Notes: a model not told the origin generated them from the letters alone. A stretch of 64,000 bases of DNA from Styela clava (GCF_964204865.1 NC_135254.1:2547001-2611000), one strand, 5' to 3'; shown: positions 25,565 through 38,907, counted from the first letter of the stretch. Program-made: numbers and translations.

Positions 25565-25727
25565 AAGGGATAGCGCGAACGCAGTCCCCACTAGCAGAAA
25601 TTACACGACCGAGTTATCCACATTTGGGATAATCGCTAGGGTCAATTTAGTCTGGGTGCAATGACTAAACCTCGCCTAGGCAGAACCGCCTTTGTGATCG
25701 CGGTTGACTGCCTCGTCAGGTAAGTAT
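25565..25727 (-). ncRNA. U1: U1 snRNA copy 35
   Basis: Majority RNA. Type-B promoter joined to a type-A spacer (762 bp). Confidence 0.93.
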
Positions 25728-26326
25728 GATTTGTGACGATTGGTTACGCATCATGAATGAATGTTCTATGCTAAGTGTTGAGAAGAACTTCTCAACATTA
25801 AAAACGATATGTGCAAAAGTTGCAATTTTAATTGATTCGTCTGTGGGTAACGTGGAATACGATTCATTGCGTTCACTCTTTTATGTGATACATCGCGAGT
25901 TCTTTGCCATCCGACGGCAGAGTGAAGTTGAACAACTTTACAAAAAATAGCAGGACCAGGGGGTGGAATATTAAACTATAAACAAAGAGCCGCAGCTACG
26001 ATACGTACCTTAAACAGGGAATAATGATATTTCCGAATCTTGGCGCTCATTCTATTGCTCAATCAATGGCAACACAATCTGAATGTGAAACTGCAAACAA
26101 GGAATCAATCTAGAGACGGTTGGATAAAGGGCTAACTTGGATAATGGCAAGGCATGTCATGGACTAATATCAATAAATAAATTAATAAATGGATTGTAAG
26201 ATTGGTCATGAGAAATTTAACACACCCAAACGAGGATCAATACGGCCACAACTAATGAAAGCAACGTGGCCGCTCATTGACTTAACTCGTAAGCCAACAA
26301 GATATTGGTAGTGAGCAAATATATAA

Positions 26327-26489
26327 AAGGGATAGCGCGAACGCAGTCCCCACTAGCAGAAATTACACGACCGAGTTATCCACATTTGGGATAATCGCTA
26401 GGGTCAATTTAGTCTGGGTGCAATGACTAAACCTCGCCTAGGCAGAACCGCCTTTGTGATCGCGGTTGACTGCCTCGTCAGGTAAGTAT
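26327..26489 (-). ncRNA. U1: U1 snRNA copy 36
   Basis: Majority RNA. The palindrome has one change (GAGAGG). Confidence 0.93.
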
Positions 26490-27077
26490 GATTTGTGACG
26501 ATTGGTTACGCATCATGAATGAATGTTCTATGCTAAGTGTTGAGAGGAACTTCTCAACATTAAAAACGACATGTGCAAAAGTTGCAATTTTAATTGATTC
26601 GTCTGTGGGTAACGTGGAATACGATTCATTGCGTTCACTCTTTTATGTGATACATCGCGAGTTCTTTGCCATCCGATGGCACAGTGAAGTTGAACAACTT
26701 TACAAAAAATAGCAAGGACCAGGGGGTGGAATATTAAACTATAAACAATGAGCCGCAGCTACGATAAGTACCTTAAACAGGGAATAATGATATTTCCGAA
26801 TCTTGGCGCTCATTCTATTGCTCAATCAATGGCAACACAATCTGAATGTGAAACTGCAAACAAGGAATCAATCTAGAGACGGTTGGATAAAGGGATAACT
26901 TGGATAAGGGCAAGGCATGTCATGGACTAATATCAATAAATGGATTGTAAGATTGGTCATGAGAAAGATAACACACCCAAACGAGGATCAATACGGCCAC
27001 AACTAATGAAAGCAACGTGGCCGCTCATTGACTTAACTCGTAAGCCAACAAGATATTGGTAGTGAGCAAATATATAA

Positions 27078-27240
27078 AAAGGATAGCGCGAACGCAGTCC
27101 CCACTAGCAGAAATTACACGACCGAGTTATCCACATTTGGGATAATCGCTAGGGTCAATTTAGTCTGGGTGCAATGACTAAACCTCGCCTAGGCAGAACC
27201 GCCTTTGTGATCGCGGCTGACTGCCTCGTCAGGTAAGTAT
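27078..27240 (-). ncRNA. U1: U1 snRNA copy 37
   Basis: Two changes: GUCAGCC for GUCAACC in stem-loop 1, and loss of one C at the base of stem 4 (AUCCUU). Its unit is 1015 bp because of a partial duplication. Confidence 0.9.
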
Positions 27241-27734
27241 GATTTGTGACGATTGGTTACGCATCATGTATGAATGTTCTATGCTAAGTGTTGAGAAGAA
27301 CTTCTCAACATTAAAAACGATATGTGCAAAAGTTGCAATTTTAATTGATTCGTCTGTGGGTAACGTACAATACGATTCATTGCGTTCACTCTTTTATGTG
27401 ATACATCGCGAGTTCTTTGCCATCCGATGGCAGAGTGAAGTTGAACAACTTTACAAAAAATAGCAAGGACCAGGGGGTGGAATATTAAACTATAAACAAA
27501 GAGCCGCAGCTACGATACGTACCTTAAACAGGGAATAATGATATTTCCGAATCTTGGCGCTCATTCTATTGCTCAATCAATGGCAACACAATCTGAATGT
27601 GAAACTGCAAACAAGGAATCAATCTAGAGACGGTTGAATAAAGGGCTAACTTGGATAATGGCAAGGCATGTCATGGACTAATATCAATAAATAAATTAAT
27701 AAATGGATTGTAAGATTGGTCATGAGAAATTTAA

Positions 27735-27986
27735 TATTAAACTATAAACAATGAGCCGCAGCTACGATACGTACCTTAAACAGGGAATAATGATATTTCC
27801 GAATCTTGGCGCTCATTCTATTGCTCAATCAATGGCAACACAATCTGAATGTGAAACTGCAAACAAGGAATCAATCTAGAGACGGTTGGATGAAGGGCTA
27901 ACTTGGATAATGGCAAGGCATGTCATGGACTAATATCAATAAATAAATTAATAAATGGATTGTAAGATTGGTCATGAGAAATTTAA
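27735..27986. repeat. 252-bp partial unit without U1
   Basis: After GAAATTTAA at 27734 the sequence jumps back to TATTAAACTATAAAC and repeats 252 bp of spacer before continuing. A short TTAA-rich microhomology lies at the joint. No U1 gene is included, so the unit of copy 37 is 1015 bp. Confidence 0.85.
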
Positions 27987-28092
27987 CACACCCAAACGAG
28001 GATCAATACGGCCACAACTAATGAAAGCAACGTGGCCGCTCATTGACTTAACCCGTAAGCCAACAGGATATTGGTAGTGAGCAAATATATAA

Positions 28093-28255
28093 AAGGGATA
28101 GCGCGAACGCAGTCCCCACTAGCAGAAATTACACGACCGAGTTATCCACATTTGGGATAATCGCTAGGGTCAATTTAGTCTGGGTGCAATGACTAAACCT
28201 CGCCTAGGCAGAACCGCCTTTGTGATCGCGGTTGACTGCCTCGTCAGGTAAGTAT
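28093..28255 (-). ncRNA. U1: U1 snRNA copy 38
   Basis: Majority RNA; first unit of a run of near-identical type-B units. Confidence 0.93.
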
Positions 28256-28843
28256 GATTTGTGACGATTGGTTACGCATCATGAATGAATGTTCTATGCT
28301 AAGTGTTGAGAAGAACTTCTCAACATTAAAAACGATATGTGCAAAAGTTGCAATTTTAATTGATTCGTCTGTGGGTAACGTGGAATACGATTCATTGCGT
28401 TCACTCTTTTATGTGATACATCGCGAGTTCTTTGCCATCCGATGGCAGAGTGAAGTTGAACAACTTTACAAAAAATAGCAAGGACCAGGGGGTGGTATAT
28501 TAAACTATAAACAATGAGCCGCAGCTACGATACGTACCTTAAACATGGAATAATGATATTTCCGAATCTTGGCGCTCATTCTATTGCTCAATCAATGGCA
28601 ACACAATCTGAATGTGAAACTGTAAACAAGGAATCAATCTAGAGACGGTTGGATAAAGGGATAACTTGGATAATGGCAAGGCATGTCATGGACTAATATC
28701 AATAAATGGATTGTAAGATTGGTCATGAGAAAGATAACACACCTAAACGAGGATCAATACGGCCACAACTAATGAAAGCAACGTGGCCGCTCATTGACTT
28801 AACTCGTAAGCCAACAAGATATTGGTAGTGAGCAAATATATAA

Positions 28844-29006
28844 AAGGGATAGCGCGAACGCAGTCCCCACTAGCAGAAATTACACGACCGAGTTATCCAC
28901 ATTCGGGATAATCGCTAGGGTCAATTTAGTCTGGGTGCAATGACTAAACCTCGCCTAGGCAGAACCGCCTTTGTGATCGCGGTTGACTGCCTCGTCAGGT
29001 AAGTAT
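28844..29006 (-). ncRNA. U1: U1 snRNA copy 39
   Basis: Stem-loop 3 loop is CCCGAAUGUGG (A to G), the marker of the 28.8-32 kb run. Confidence 0.92.
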
Positions 29007-29594
29007 GATTTGTGACGATTGGTTACGCATCATGAATGAATGTTCTATGCTAAGTGTTGAGAAGAACTTCTCAACATTAAAAACGATATGTGCAAAAGTT
29101 GCAATTTTAATTGATTCGTCTGTGGGTAACGTGGAATACGAGTCATTGCGTTCACTCTTTTATGTGATACATCGCGAGTTCTTTGCCATCCGATGGCAGA
29201 GTGAAGTTGAACAACTTTACAAAAAATAGCAAGGACCAGGGGGTGGTATATTAAACTATAAACAATGAGCCGCAGCTACGATACGTACCTTAAACATGGA
29301 ATAATGATATTTCCGAATCTTGGCGCTCATTCTATTGCTCAATCAATGGCAACACAATCTGAATGTAAAACTGTAAACAAGGAATCAATCTAGAGACGGT
29401 TGGATAAAGGGATAACTTGGATAATGGCAAGGCATGTCATGGACTAATATCAATAAATGGATTGTAAGATTGGTCATGAGAAAGATAACACACCTAAACG
29501 AGGATCAATACGGCCACAACTAATGAAAGCAACGTGGCCGCTCATTGACTTAACTCGTAAGCCAACAAGATATTGGTAGTGAGCAAATATATAA

Positions 29595-29757
29595 AAGGGA
29601 TAGCGCGAACGCAGTCCCCACTAGCAGAAATTACACGACCGAGTTATCCACATTCGGGATAATCGCTAGGGTCAATTTAGTCTGGGTGCAATGACTAAAC
29701 CTCGCCTAGGCAGAACCGCCTTTGTGATCGCGGTTGACTGCCTCGTCAGGTAAGTAT
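29595..29757 (-). ncRNA. U1: U1 snRNA copy 40
   Basis: CCCGAAUGUGG loop 3 variant. 751-bp unit. Confidence 0.92.
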
Positions 29758-30345
29758 GATTTGTGACGATTGGTTACGCATCATGAATGAATGTTCTATG
29801 CTAAGTGTTGAGAAGAACTTCTCAACATTAAAAACGATATGTGCAAAAGTTGCAATTTTAATTGATTCGTCTGTGGGTAACGTGGAATACGATTCATTGC
29901 GTTCACTCTTTTATGTGATACATCGCGAGTTCTTTGCCATCCGATGGCAGAGTGAAGTTGAACAACTTTACAAAAAATAGCAAGGACCAGGGGGTGGTAT
30001 ATTAAACTATAAACAATGAGCCGCAGCTACGATACGTACCTTAAACATGGAATAATGATATTTCCGAATCTTGGCGCTCATTCTATTGCTCAATCAATGG
30101 CAACACAATCTGAATGTGAAACTGTAAACAAGGAATCAATCTAGAGACGGTTGGATAAAGGGATAACTTGGATAATGGCAAGGCATGTCATGGACTAATA
30201 TCAATAAATGGATTGTAAGATTGGTCATGAGAAAGATAACACACCTAAACGAGGATCAATACGGCCACAACTAATGAAAGCAACGTGGCCGCTCATTGAC
30301 TTAACTCGTAAGCCAACAAGATATTGGTAGTGAGCAAATATATAA

Positions 30346-30508
30346 AAGGGATAGCGCGAACGCAGTCCCCACTAGCAGAAATTACACGACCGAGTTATCC
30401 ACATTCGGGATAATCGCTAGGGTCAATTTAGTCTGGGTGCAATGACTAAACCTCGCCTAGGCAGAACCGCCTTTGTGATCGCGGTTGACTGCCTCGTCAG
30501 GTAAGTAT
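30346..30508 (-). ncRNA. U1: U1 snRNA copy 41
   Basis: CCCGAAUGUGG loop 3. Shares spacer markers with copy 39, 1502 bp away. Confidence 0.92.
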
Positions 30509-31096
30509 GATTTGTGACGATTGGTTACGCATCATGAATGAATGTTCTATGCTAAGTGTTGAGAAGAACTTCTCAACATTAAAAACGATATGTGCAAAAG
30601 TTGCAATTTTAATTGATTCGTCTGTGGGTAACGTGGAATACGAGTCATTGCGTTCACTCTTTTATGTGATACATCGCGAGTTCTTTGCCATCCGATGGCA
30701 GAGTGAAGTTGAACAACTTTACAAAAAATAGCAAGGACCAGGGGGTGGTATATTAAACTATAAACAATGAGCCGCAGCTACGATACGTACCTTAAACATG
30801 GAATAATGATATTTCCGAATCTTGGCGCTCATTCTATTGCTCAATCAATGGCAACACAATCTGAATGTAAAACTGTAAACAAGGAATCAATCTAGAGACG
30901 GTTGGATAAAGGGATAACTTGGATAATGGCAAGGCATGTCATGGACTAATATCAATAAATGGATTGTAAGATTGGTCATGAGAAAGATAACACACCTAAA
31001 CGAGGATCAATACGGCCACAACTAATGAAAGCAACGTGGCCGCTCATTGACTTAACTCGTAAGCCAACAAGATATTGGTAGTGAGCAAATATATAA

Positions 31097-31259
31097 AAGG
31101 GATAGCGCGAACGCAGTCCCCACTAGCAGAAATTACACGACCGAGTTATCCACATTCGGGATAATCGCTAGGGTCAATTTAGTCTGGGTGCAATGACTAA
31201 ACCTCGCCTAGGCAGAACCGCCTTTGTGATCGCGGTTGACTGCCTCGTCAGGTAAGTAT
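31097..31259 (-). ncRNA. U1: U1 snRNA copy 42
   Basis: CCCGAAUGUGG loop 3. Matches copy 40 at 1502 bp. Confidence 0.92.
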
Positions 31260-31847
31260 GATTTGTGACGATTGGTTACGCATCATGAATGAATGTTCTA
31301 TGCTAAGTGTTGAGAAGAACTTCTCAACATTAAAAACGATATGTGCAAAAGTTGCAATTTTAATTGATTCGTCTGTGGGTAACGTGGAATACGATTCATT
31401 GCGTTCACTCTTTTATGTGATACATCGCGAGTTCTTTGCCATCCGATGGCAGAGTGAAGTTGAACAACTTTACAAAAAATAGCAAGGACCAGGGGGTGGT
31501 ATATTAAACTATAAACAATGAGCCGCAGCTACGATACGTACCTTAAACATGGAATAATGATATTTCCGAATCTTGGCGCTCATTCTATTGCTCAATCAAT
31601 GGCAACACAATCTGAATGTGAAACTGTAAACAAGGAATCAATCTAGAGACGGTTGGATAAAGGGATAACTTGGATAATGGCAAGGCATGTCATGGACTAA
31701 TATCAATAAATGGATTGTAAGATTGGTCATGAGAAAGATAACACACCTAAACGAGGATCAATACGGCCACAACTAATGAAAGCAACGTGGCCGCTCATTG
31801 ACTTAACTCGTAAGCCAACAAGATATTGGTAGTGAGCAAATATATAA

Positions 31848-32010
31848 AAGGGATAGCGCGAACGCAGTCCCCACTAGCAGAAATTACACGACCGAGTTAT
31901 CCACATTCGGGATAATCGCTAGGGTCAATTTAGTCTGGGTGCAATGACTAAACCTCGCCTAGGCAGAACCGCCTTTGTGATCGCGGTTGACTGCCTCGTC
32001 AGGTAAGTAT
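31848..32010 (-). ncRNA. U1: U1 snRNA copy 43
   Basis: CCCGAAUGUGG loop 3. The spacer switches to type A (763 bp). Confidence 0.92.
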
Positions 32011-32610
32011 GATTTGTGACGATTGGTTACGCATCATGAATGAATGTTCTATGCTAAGTGTTGAGAAGAACTTCTCAACATTAAAAACGATATGTGCAAA
32101 AGTTGCAATTTTAATTGATTCGTCTGTGGGTAACGTGGAATACGATTCATTGCGTTCACTCTTTTATGTGATACATCGCGAGTTCTTTGCCAGCCGATGG
32201 CAGAGTGAAGTTGAACAACTTTACAAAAAATAGCAAGGACCAGGGGATGGTATATTAAACTATAAACAATGAGCCGCAGCTACGATACGTACCTTAAACA
32301 GGGAATAATGATATTTCCGAATCTTGGCGCTCATTCTATTGCTCAATCAATGGCAACACAATCTGAATGTGAAACTGCAAACAAGGAATCAATCTAGAGA
32401 CGGTTGGATAAAGGGCTAACTTGGATAATGGCAAGGCATGTCATGGACTAATATCAATAAATAAATTAATAAATGGATTGTAAGATTGGTCATGAGAAAT
32501 TTAACACACCCAAACGAGGATCAATACGGCCACAACTAATGAAAGCAACGTGGCCGCTCATTGACTTAACCCGTAAGCCAACAGGATATTGGTAGTGAGC
32601 AAATATATAA

Positions 32611-32773
32611 AAGGGATAGCGCGAACGCAGTCCCCACTAGCAGAAATTACACGACCGAGTTATCCACATTTGGGATAATCGCTAGGGTCAATTTAGTCTG
32701 GGTGCAATGACTAAACCTCGCCTAGGCAGAACCGCCTTTGTGATCGCGGTTGACTGCCTCGTCAGGTAAGTAT
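32611..32773 (-). ncRNA. U1: U1 snRNA copy 44
   Basis: Majority RNA. Its promoter side starts the 8349-bp duplicated block, and the unit is 840 bp through an internal 89-bp duplication. Confidence 0.93.
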
Positions 32774-33294
32774 GATTTGTGACGATTGGTTACGCATCAT
32801 GAATGAATGTTCTATGCTAAGTGTTGAGAAGAACTTCTCAACATTAAAAACGATATGTGCAAAAGTTGCAATTTTAATTGATTCGTCTGTGGGTAACGTG
32901 GAATACGATTCATTGCGTTCACTCTTTTATGTGATACATCGCGAGTTCTTTGCCATCCGATGGCAGAGTGAAGTTGAACAACTTTACAAAAAATAGCAAG
33001 GACCAGGGGGTGGTATATTAAACTATAAACAATGAGCCGCAGCTACGATACGTACCTTAAACATGGAATAATGATATTTCCGAATCTTGGCGCTCATTCT
33101 ATTGCTCAATCAATGGCAACACAATCTGAATGTGAAACTGCAAACAAGGAATCAATCTAGAGACGGTTGGATAAAGGGATAACTTGGATAATGGCAAGGC
33201 ATGTCATGGACTAATATCAATAAATGGATTGTAAGATTGGTCATGAGAAAGATAACACACCTAAACGAGGATCAATACGGCCACAACTAATGAA

Positions 33295-33383
33295 ATGGAC
33301 TAATATCAATAAATGGATTGTAAGATTGGTCATGAGAAAGATAACACACCTAAACGAGGATCAATACGGCCACAACTAATGAA
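33295..33383. repeat. 89-bp tandem duplication inside a spacer
   Basis: The spacer stretch from TGGACTAATATC to CTAATGAAA occurs twice in a row, making the unit 840 bp. The same duplication is in the second block near 41644-41732. Confidence 0.8.
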
Positions 33384-33450
33384 AGCAACGTGGCCGCTCA
33401 TTGACTTAACTCGTAAGCCAACAAGATATTGGTAGTGAGCAAATATATAA

Positions 33451-33613
33451 AAGGGATAGCGCGAACGCAGTCCCCACTAGCAGAAATTACACGACCGAGT
33501 TATCCACATTCGGGATAATCGCTAGGGTCAATTTAGTCTGGGTGCAATGACTAAACCTCGCCTAGGCAGAACCGCCTTTGTGATCGCGGTTGACTGCCTC
33601 GTCAGGTAAGTAT
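33451..33613 (-). ncRNA. U1: U1 snRNA copy 45, divergent promoter
   Basis: Loop 3 is the CCCGAA form; loop 1 is CACAAAG. The promoter belongs to the divergent family (AGGAAGAAGTTCTCAACAA, palindrome lost): a gene/promoter chimera. Confidence 0.9.
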
Positions 33614-34209
33614 GATTTGTGACGATTGGTTACGCATCATGAATGAATGTTCTATGCTAAGGAAGAAGTTCTCAACAATAAAAACGATTTGTGCAAAAGC
33701 TGCAATTTTAATTGATTCGTCTGTCAGTAACGTAGAATATGATTCATTGCGTTCAAATCTTTTATGTTGATACATCGCGAGTTCTTTGCCATCCGATGGC
33801 AGAATGAAGCTGAACAACTTTACAAGAAATAGCAAGAACCAGGGGTTGAAATATTAAACTATAAACAAAGAGCCACAGCTCCGATACGTACCTTAAACGG
33901 AGAATAATGATATTTCCGAATCTTGGCGCTCATTCTATTGCTCAATCAATGGCAACACAATCTGAATGTGAAACTGCAAACAAGGAATCAATCTAGAGAC
34001 GGTTGGATAAAGGGCTAACTTGGATAATGGCAAGACATGTCATGGACTAATATCAATAAATAAATTAATAAATGGATTGTAAGATTGGTCATGAGAAATT
34101 TAACACACCCAAACGAGGATCAATACGGCCACAACTAATGAAAGCAACGTGGCCGCTCATTGACTTAACCCGTAAGCCAACAGGATATTGGTAGTGAGCA
34201 AATATATAA

Positions 34210-34372
34210 AAGGGATAGCGCGAACGCAGTCCCCTCTAGCAGAAATTACACGACCGAGTTATCCACATTTGGGATAATCGCTAGGGTCATTTTAGTCTGG
34301 GTGCAATGACTAAACCTCGCCTAGGCAGAACCGCCTTTGTGATCGCGGTTGACTGCCTCGTCAGGTAAGTAT
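34210..34372 (-). ncRNA. U1: U1 snRNA copy 46
   Basis: Two changes: CUAGAGGGG before stem 4, and AAAAUGACC for AAAUUGACC after stem-loop 2. Confidence 0.91.
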
Positions 34373-34960
34373 GATTTGTGACGATTGGTTACGCATCATG
34401 AATGAATGTTCTATGCTAAGTGTTGAGAAGAACTTCTCAACATTAAAAACGATATGTGCAAAAGTTGCAATTTTAATTGATTCGTCTGTGGGTAACGTGG
34501 AATACGATTCATTGCGTTCACTCTTTTATGTGATACATCGCGAGTTCTTTGCCATCCGATGGCAGAGTGAAGTTGAACAACTTTACAAAAAATAGCAAGG
34601 ACCAGGGGGTGGTATATTAAACTATAAACAATGAGCCGCAGCTACGATACGTACCTTAAACATGGAATAATGATATTTCCGAATCTTGGCGCTCATTCTA
34701 TTGCTCAATCAATGGCAACACAATCTGAATGTGAAACTGCAAACAAGGAATCAATCTAGAGACGGTTGGATAAAGGGATAACTTGGATAATGGCAAGGCA
34801 TGTCATGGACTAATATCAATAAATGGATTGTAAGATTGGTCATGAGAAAGATAACACACCTAAACGAGGATCAATACGGCCACAACTAATGAAAGCAACG
34901 TGGCCGCTCATTGACTTAACTCGTAAGCCAACAAGATATTGGTAGTGAGCAAATATATAA

Positions 34961-35123
34961 AAGGGATAGCGCGAACGCAGTCCCCACTAGCAGAAATTAC
35001 ACGACCGAGTTATCCACATTCGGGATAATCGCTAGGGTCAATTTAGTCTGGGTGCAATGACTAAACCTCGCCTAGGCAGAACCGCCTTTGTGATCGCGGT
35101 TGACTGCCTCGTCAGGTAAGTAT
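34961..35123 (-). ncRNA. U1: U1 snRNA copy 47
   Basis: CCCGAA loop 3 variant, intact palindrome. Confidence 0.92.
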
Positions 35124-35722
35124 GATTTGTGACGATTGGTTACGCATCATGAATGAATGTTCTATGCTAAGTGTTGAGAAGAACTTCTCAACATTAAAAA
35201 CGATATGTGCAAAAGTTGCAATTTTAATTGATTCGTCTGTGGGTAACGTGGAATACGATTCATTGCGTTCACTCTTTTATGTGATACATCGTGAGTTCTT
35301 TGCCATCCGATGGCAGAGTGAAGTTGAACAACTTTACAAAAAATAGCAGGACCAGGGGGTGGAATATTAAACTATAAACAAAGAGCCGCAGCTACGATAC
35401 GTACCTTAAACAGGGAATAATGATATTTCCGAATCTTGGCGCTCATTCTATTGCTCAATCAATGGCAACACAATCTGAATGTGAAACTGCAAACAAAGAA
35501 TCAATCTAGAGACGGTTGGATAAAGGGCTAACTTGGATAATGGCAAGGCATGTCATGGACTAATATCAATAAATAAATTAATAAATAGATTGTAAGATTG
35601 GTCATGAGAAATTTAACACACCCAAACGAGGATCAATACGGCCACAACTAATGAAAGCAACGTGGCCGCTCATTGACTTAACCCGTAAGCCAACAGGATA
35701 TTGGTAGTGAGCAAATATATAA

Positions 35723-35885
35723 AAGGGATAGCGCGAACGCAGTCTCCACTAGCAGAAATTACACGACCGAGTTATCCACATTTGGGATAATCGCTAGGGT
35801 CAATTTAGTCTGGGTGCAATGACTAAACCTCGCCTAGGCAGAACCGCCTTTGTGATCGCGGTTGACTGCCTCGTCAGGTAAGTAT
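35723..35885 (-). ncRNA. U1: U1 snRNA copy 48
   Basis: Stem 4 has GUGGAGACUG for GUGGGGACUG, losing one G-C pair. Confidence 0.91.
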
Positions 35886-36472
35886 GATTTGTGACGATTG
35901 GTTACGCATCATGAATGAATGTTCTATGCTAAGTGTTGAGAAGAACTTCTCAACATTAAAAACGATATGTGCAAAAGTTGCAATTTTAATTGATTCGTCT
36001 GTGGGTAACATGGAATACGATTCATTGCGTTCACTCTTTATGTGATACATCGCGAGTTCTTTGCCATCCGATGGCAGAGTGAAGTTGAACAACTTTACAA
36101 AAAATAGCAAGGACCAGGGGGTGGAATATTAAACTATAAACAATGAGCCGCAGCTACGATACGTACCTTAAACATGGAATAATGATATTTCCGAATCTTG
36201 GCGCTCATTCTATTGCTCAATCAATGGCAACACAATCTGAATGTGAAACTGCAAACAAGGAATCAATCTAGAGACGGTTGGATAAAGGGATAACTTGGAT
36301 AATGGCAAGGCATGTCATGGACTAATATCAATAAATGGATTGTAAGATTGGTCATGAGAAAGATAACACACCCAAACGAGGATCAATACGGCCACAACTA
36401 ATGAAAGCAACGTGGCCGCTCATTGACTTAACTCGTAAGCCAACAAGATATTGGTAGTGAGCAAATATATAA

Positions 36473-36635
36473 AAGGGATAGCGCGAACGCAGTCCCCACT
36501 AGCAGAAATTACACGACCGAGTTATCCACATTTGGGATAATCGCTAGGGTCAATTTAGTCTGGGTGCAATGACTAAACCTCGCCTAGGCAGAACCGCCTT
36601 TGTGATCGCGGTTGACTGCCTCGTCAGGTAAGTAT
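36473..36635 (-). ncRNA. U1: U1 snRNA copy 49
   Basis: Majority RNA, 762-bp unit to the next copy. Confidence 0.93.
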
Positions 36636-37234
36636 GATTTGTGACGATTGGTTACGCATCATGAATGAATGTTCTATGCTAAGTGTTGAGAAGAACTTCT
36701 CAACATTAAAAACGATATGTGCAAAAGTTGCAATTTTAATTGATTCGTCTGTGGGTAACGTGGAATACGATTCATTGCGTTCACTCTGTTATGTGATACA
36801 TCGCGAGTTCTTTGCCATCCGATTTCAGAGTGAAGTTGAACAACTTTACAAAAAATAGCAGGACCAGGGGGTGGAATATTAAACTATAAACAAAGAGCCG
36901 CAGCTACGATACGTACCTTAAACAGGGAATAATGATATTTCCGAATCTTGGCGCTCATTCTATTGCTCAATCAATGGCAACACAATCTGAATGTGAAACT
37001 GCAAACAAGGAATCAATCTAGAGACGGTTGGATAAAGGGCTAACTTGGATAATGGCAAGGCATGTCATGGACTAATATCAATAAATAAATTAATAAATAG
37101 ATTGTAAGATTGGTCATGAGAAATTTAACACACCCAAACGAGGATCAATACGGCCACAACTAATGAAAGCAACGTGGCCGCTCATTGACTTAACCCGTAA
37201 GCCAACAGGATATTGGTAGTGAGCAAATATATAA

Positions 37235-37397
37235 AAGGGATAGCGCGAACGCAGTCCCCACTAGCAGAAATTACACGACCGAGTTATCCACATTAGGGAT
37301 AATCGCTAGGGTCAATTTAGTCTGGGTGCAATGACTAAACCTCGCCTAGGCAGAACCGCCTTTGTGATCGCGGTTGACTGCCTCGTCAGGTAAGTAT
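37235..37397 (-). ncRNA. U1: U1 snRNA copy 50
   Basis: Loop 3 is CCCUAAUGUGG, a third loop-3 allele. Confidence 0.92.
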
Positions 37398-37985
37398 GAT
37401 TTGTGACGATTGGTTACGCATCATGAATGAATGTTCTATGCTAAGTGTTGAGAAGAACTTCTCAACATTAAAAACGATATGTGCAAAAGTTGCAATTTTA
37501 ATTGATTCGTCTGTGGGTAACGTGGAATACGATTCATTGCGTTCACTCTTTTATGTGATACATCGCGAGTTCTTTGCCATCCGATGGCAGAGTGAAGTTG
37601 AACAACTTTACAAAAAATAGCAAGGACCAGGGGGTGGAATATTAAACTATAAACAAAGAGCCGCAGCTACGATACGTACCTTAAACAGGGAATAATGATA
37701 TTTCCGAATCTTGGCGCTCATTCTATTGCTCAATCAATGGCAACACAATCTGAATATGAAACTGCAAACAAGGAATCAATCTAGAGACGGTTGGATAAAG
37801 GGATAATTTGGATAATGGCAAGGCATGTCATGGAATAATATCAAAAAATGGATTGTAAGATTGGTCATGAGAAATATAACATACCCAAACGAGGATCAAT
37901 ACGGCAACATTTAATGAAAGCAACGTGGCCGCTCATTGACCTAACTCGTAAGCCAACAGGATATTGGTAGTGAGCAAATATATAA

Positions 37986-38148
37986 AAGGAATAGCGCGAA
38001 CGCAGTACCCACTAGCAGAAATTACACGACCGAGTTATTCACATTTGGGACAATTGCTAGGGTCAATTTAGTCTGGGTGCAATGACTAAACCTCGCCTAG
38101 GCAAAACCGGCTTCGTGATCGCGGTTGACTGCCTCGTCAGGTAAGTAT
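37986..38148 (-). ncRNA. U1: U1 snRNA copy 51, divergent, canonical loop 1
   Basis: Loop 1 is the conserved GAUCACGAAG, but its 3' stem reads CCGG and mismatches one pair. Further changes are in stem-loop 3 (CAAUUGUCCC, GUGAAUAAC) and stem 4 (GGGUACUG, AUUCC). The promoter is of the divergent family. Possibly a pseudogene. Confidence 0.8.
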
Positions 38149-38744
38149 GATTTGTGACGATTGTTTGCGCATCATGAATGAATGTTCTATGCTAAGGAAG
38201 AAGTTCTCAACAATAAAAACGATTTGTGCAAAAGTTGCAATTTTAATTGATTCGTCTGTCAGTAACGTAGAATATGATTCATTGCGTTCAAATCTTTTAT
38301 GTTGATACATCGCGAGTTCTTTGCCATCCGATGGCAGAATGAAGCTGAACAACTTTACAAGAAATAGCAAGAACCAGGGGTTGAAATATTAAACTATAAA
38401 CAAAGAGCCACAGCTCCGATACGTACCTTAAACGGAGAATAATGATATTTCCGAATCTTGGCGCTCATTCTATTGCTCAATCAATGGCAACACAATCTGA
38501 ATGTGAAACTGCAAACAAGGAATCAATCTAGAGACGGTTGGATAAAGGGCTAACTTGGATAATGGCAAGGCATGTCATGGACTAATATCAATAAATAAAT
38601 TAATAAATGGATTGTAAGATTGGTCATGAGAAATTTAACACACCCAAACGAGGATCAATACGGCCACAACTAATGAAAGCAACGTGGCCGCTCATTGACT
38701 TAACCCGTAAGCCAACAGGATATTGGTAGTGAGCAAATATATAA

Positions 38745-38907
38745 AAGGGATAGCGCGAACGCAGTCCCCACTAGCAGAAATTACACGACCGAGTTATCCA
38801 CATTTGGGATAATCGCTAGGGTCAATTTAGTCTGGGTGCAATGACTAAACCTCGCCTAGGCAGAACCGCCTTTGTGATCGCGGTTGACTGCCTCGTCAGG
38901 TAAGTAT
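38745..38907 (-). ncRNA. U1: U1 snRNA copy 52
   Basis: Majority RNA, intact palindrome. Confidence 0.93.

Noticed and set aside
33602-33835. Minus-strand 77-78-aa reading frames in some units
   Set aside because: They lie in the same spacer in the opposite frame and appear only where small indels remove stops.
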